Positions 6,907 to 7,590 of a stretch of DNA of 7,590 nucleotides are shown piece by piece. The translations under genes were made by a program, and so were the position numbers. The stretch's first letter is position 1. Every line of letters begins with the position of its first letter. This stretch comes from an uncultured cyanobacterium (GTDB lineage: Bacteria; Cyanobacteriota; Vampirovibrionia; Gastranaerophilales; Gastranaerophilaceae). The notes below the pieces were generated by a model. That model made no database searches and was not told the origin of the DNA. It saw nothing but the letters and a program-made list of their open reading frames with translations. Location: the NCBI GenBank assembly GCA_945836835.1, contig CAMAML010000050.1, forward strand, positions 1 through 7,590. The letters are read 5' to 3'.

Positions 6907-7132
6907 GTATAATCGCCTCCTTAATTAGTCGTATTAAATATTTTTTAAGCGGTTTTTGAGTTCTTACCAAAGTAATAATTTGATTAGGTGATTTTGTAAA
7001 AGTTATGTGCGAGCTACCTCCCTTTGGAGTTCTTGCGACATAGCCCAAAGACAAAAGTACCTTTTCTGCCTCTTGGTACGTAATGTCTTTTTCATCAATA
7101 ATTTTTTGGCTAAGTTTATCAAATTAACTCAT
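6890..7132 (-). pseudogene. hicA: HicA toxin gene with a stop codon at codon 3
   Basis: HicA toxins are small double-stranded-RNA-binding-fold RNases that cut mRNA. From ATG 7132 the frame reads M-S-stop-FDKLSQKI. It then stays fully open to TGA 6892-6890 and looks like a complete HicA: DITYQEAEKVLLSLGY (helix), then TPKGGSSHITF with the catalytic-type histidine at 42, and QKPLKKYLIRLIKEAI at the end. The total of 80 codons is normal. The stop is TAA at 7126-7124; one base change from CAA (Gln) would explain it, and Gln fits that position. No ATG, GTG or TTG lies in frame until TTG at codon 27, which would lose the first helix. No Shine-Dalgarno precedes the ATG. I infer a recently inactivated toxin; suppression or read-through, or a sequence error, are the alternatives. 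Confidence 0.8.
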
Positions 7133-7138
7133 ACTAAC

Positions 7139-7167
7139 ATGATATCATATATTGATATCATATTCAA
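7139..7167 (-). promoter_or_regulatory. hicAB promoter
   Basis: On the minus strand TTGAAT (7167-7162) and TATCAT (7144-7139) are 17 bases apart. Six bases separate the -10 from the hicA ATG at 7132, so the message would start at or next to the start codon, as also inferred for dnaX. An alternative -10, TATGAT (7149-7144), would give a leader of about five bases. Confidence 0.5.
7140..7160. promoter_or_regulatory. Probable HicB operator: two TGATATCA palindromes
   Basis: Two identical 8-base palindromes, TGATATCA at 7140-7147 and 7153-7160, lie 13 bases apart. One is in the promoter spacer and the other overlaps the -10. Tandem short palindromes over the promoter suit a ribbon-helix-helix repressor such as the C-terminal domain of this HicB. 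Binding by HicB is inferred from position and family. Confidence 0.6.
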
Positions 7168-7200
7168 GTGGTAGAAATTATGGAGTTACGATAAATCGGT

Positions 7201-7246
7201 AAAAATCGGGGGATATCTGACATGATATCCCCCGATGAACTTTTTT
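7201..7246 (-). terminator. Strong hairpin terminator, possibly bidirectional
   Basis: A 13-bp perfect stem (7205-7217 with 7224-7236) and a 6-base loop. On the minus strand it is followed directly by a T run (complement of A201-A205 of the 7200s, i.e. 7205-7201), which ends the gene at 7284-7553 before hicAB. On the plus strand six T follow after four bases (7241-7246). Both stem arms contain GATATC, the core of the operator palindromes. Confidence 0.85.
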
Positions 7247-7283
7247 CACGTTAAACAGTTTTCTCTTTATAACGCCTGTTTTC

Positions 7284-7553
7284 TTACGAATAATAACTTC
7301 TGAACTTCATTGGTTTTGGGTTTGCCAACTCGACATAATCGAGTTTTTTAGGCTTGAACCACTGTTGACGCATCTTTCCTAAAAGACTTAGAACTTCATC
7401 TTCTTTCGATACCCCCGCAGGTGTCCTGCTTAACAACGGCATGCCATCGCATAATGAGGAATTATTATGCGGAACAGGCGTTCCCCTACGCCCCTGTTGC
7501 ACGGTTCCGACATATCCGTCTTTTGAATTTTGTGTCCATTTTGTGTATTCCAT
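7284..7553 (-). CDS. Unrecognised protein, possibly 5'-truncated by the window edge
   Basis: I do not recognise this gene. From ATG 7553 it encodes 89 residues, but the same frame stays open through KRAK and further upstream residues to position 7590, and only a weak GAG precedes the ATG. It may therefore be the end of a longer gene entering from the right. Residues 1-18 (MEYTKWTQNSKDGYVGTV) and about 50-89 (KEDEVLSLLGKMRQQWF, then KKLDYVELANPKPMKF) are charged and look like ordinary protein. The middle, about 19-49, is rich in Gly, Pro, Arg and Ser (RRGTPVPHNNSSLCDGMPLL), and its DNA is full of inverted repeats. No signal peptide or membrane segment is visible. The stop is followed about 45 bases later by the strong terminator at 7201-7246. 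Function unknown; whether the gene is expressed is also uncertain. Confidence 0.5.
   Translation of the reverse strand: MEYTKWTQNSKDGYVGTVQQGRRGTPVPHNNSSLCDGMPLLSRTPAGVSKEDEVLSLLGKMRQQWFKPKKLDYVELANPKPMKFRSYYS
7438..7498. repeat. Cluster of inverted repeats inside the 7284-7553 gene
   Basis: Three palindromic elements stand side by side: GGCATGCC (7438-7445); an 8-bp perfect stem CGCATAAT (7448-7455) with ATTATGCG (7464-7471) and an 8-base loop; and AACAGG (7473-7478) with CCTGTT (7493-7498), which competes with GGAAC/GTTCC (7471-7484). The cluster matches the compositionally odd centre of the protein. It could be a palindromic element inserted in frame, or folded mRNA structure. Confidence 0.45.
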
Positions 7554-7590
7554 TTTAGCTCGTTTATTTTGTTTTACAAATAATTCTCTG

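Overview
The window is bacterial chromosome. A compact housekeeping block (positions 557-6226) sits between two small toxin-antitoxin loci. Coding is dense, GC is moderate, start sites mostly carry clear Shine-Dalgarno sequences, and TAA, TAG and TGA all act as stops. The gene style (a secreted TPR-NHL protein next to a GH77 enzyme, a tau-type DnaX with proline-rich linkers, A-rich coding) reminds me of gut Gastranaerophilales (Vampirovibrionia/Melainabacteria). That is an impression from memory, not a result.

Left edge, 1-548: the 3' part of a HigB-like (HI1419-type) toxin gene, apparently frameshifted inside the window, then an intact helix-turn-helix antitoxin overlapping it by 23 bases (plus strand). 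A strong hairpin at 519-548 ends the minus-strand transcription arriving from the right.

Middle, 557-4248, minus strand: ldcA (LD-carboxypeptidase, peptidoglycan recycling), then malQ (GH77 4-alpha-glucanotransferase) with its own good promoter, then a secreted TPR-NHL repeat protein that starts one base after the malQ stop. The 40-base gap 4249-4288 separates ldcA from the divergent dnaX (clamp-loader tau/gamma, plus strand, 4289-6226). In that gap extended -10 elements for both directions overlap, and the dnaX start codon falls where transcription should begin, so its mRNA is probably leaderless. dnaX ends in a GC-rich terminator.

Right side, 6248-7590: about 290 bases of non-coding, hairpin-rich, repeat-like DNA, then a hicAB locus on the minus strand. 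hicB is intact. hicA reads through as a good HicA protein except for a TAA at codon 3. Its promoter carries two TGATATCA palindromes, a likely HicB operator. A strong hairpin terminator follows, then an unrecognised minus-strand gene that stays open to the window edge and has a structured, compositionally odd centre.

The most interesting points are that both flanking toxin genes look damaged while both antitoxins are intact, the overlapping divergent promoter with a leaderless dnaX, and the four GATATC sites packed around the hicAB promoter.
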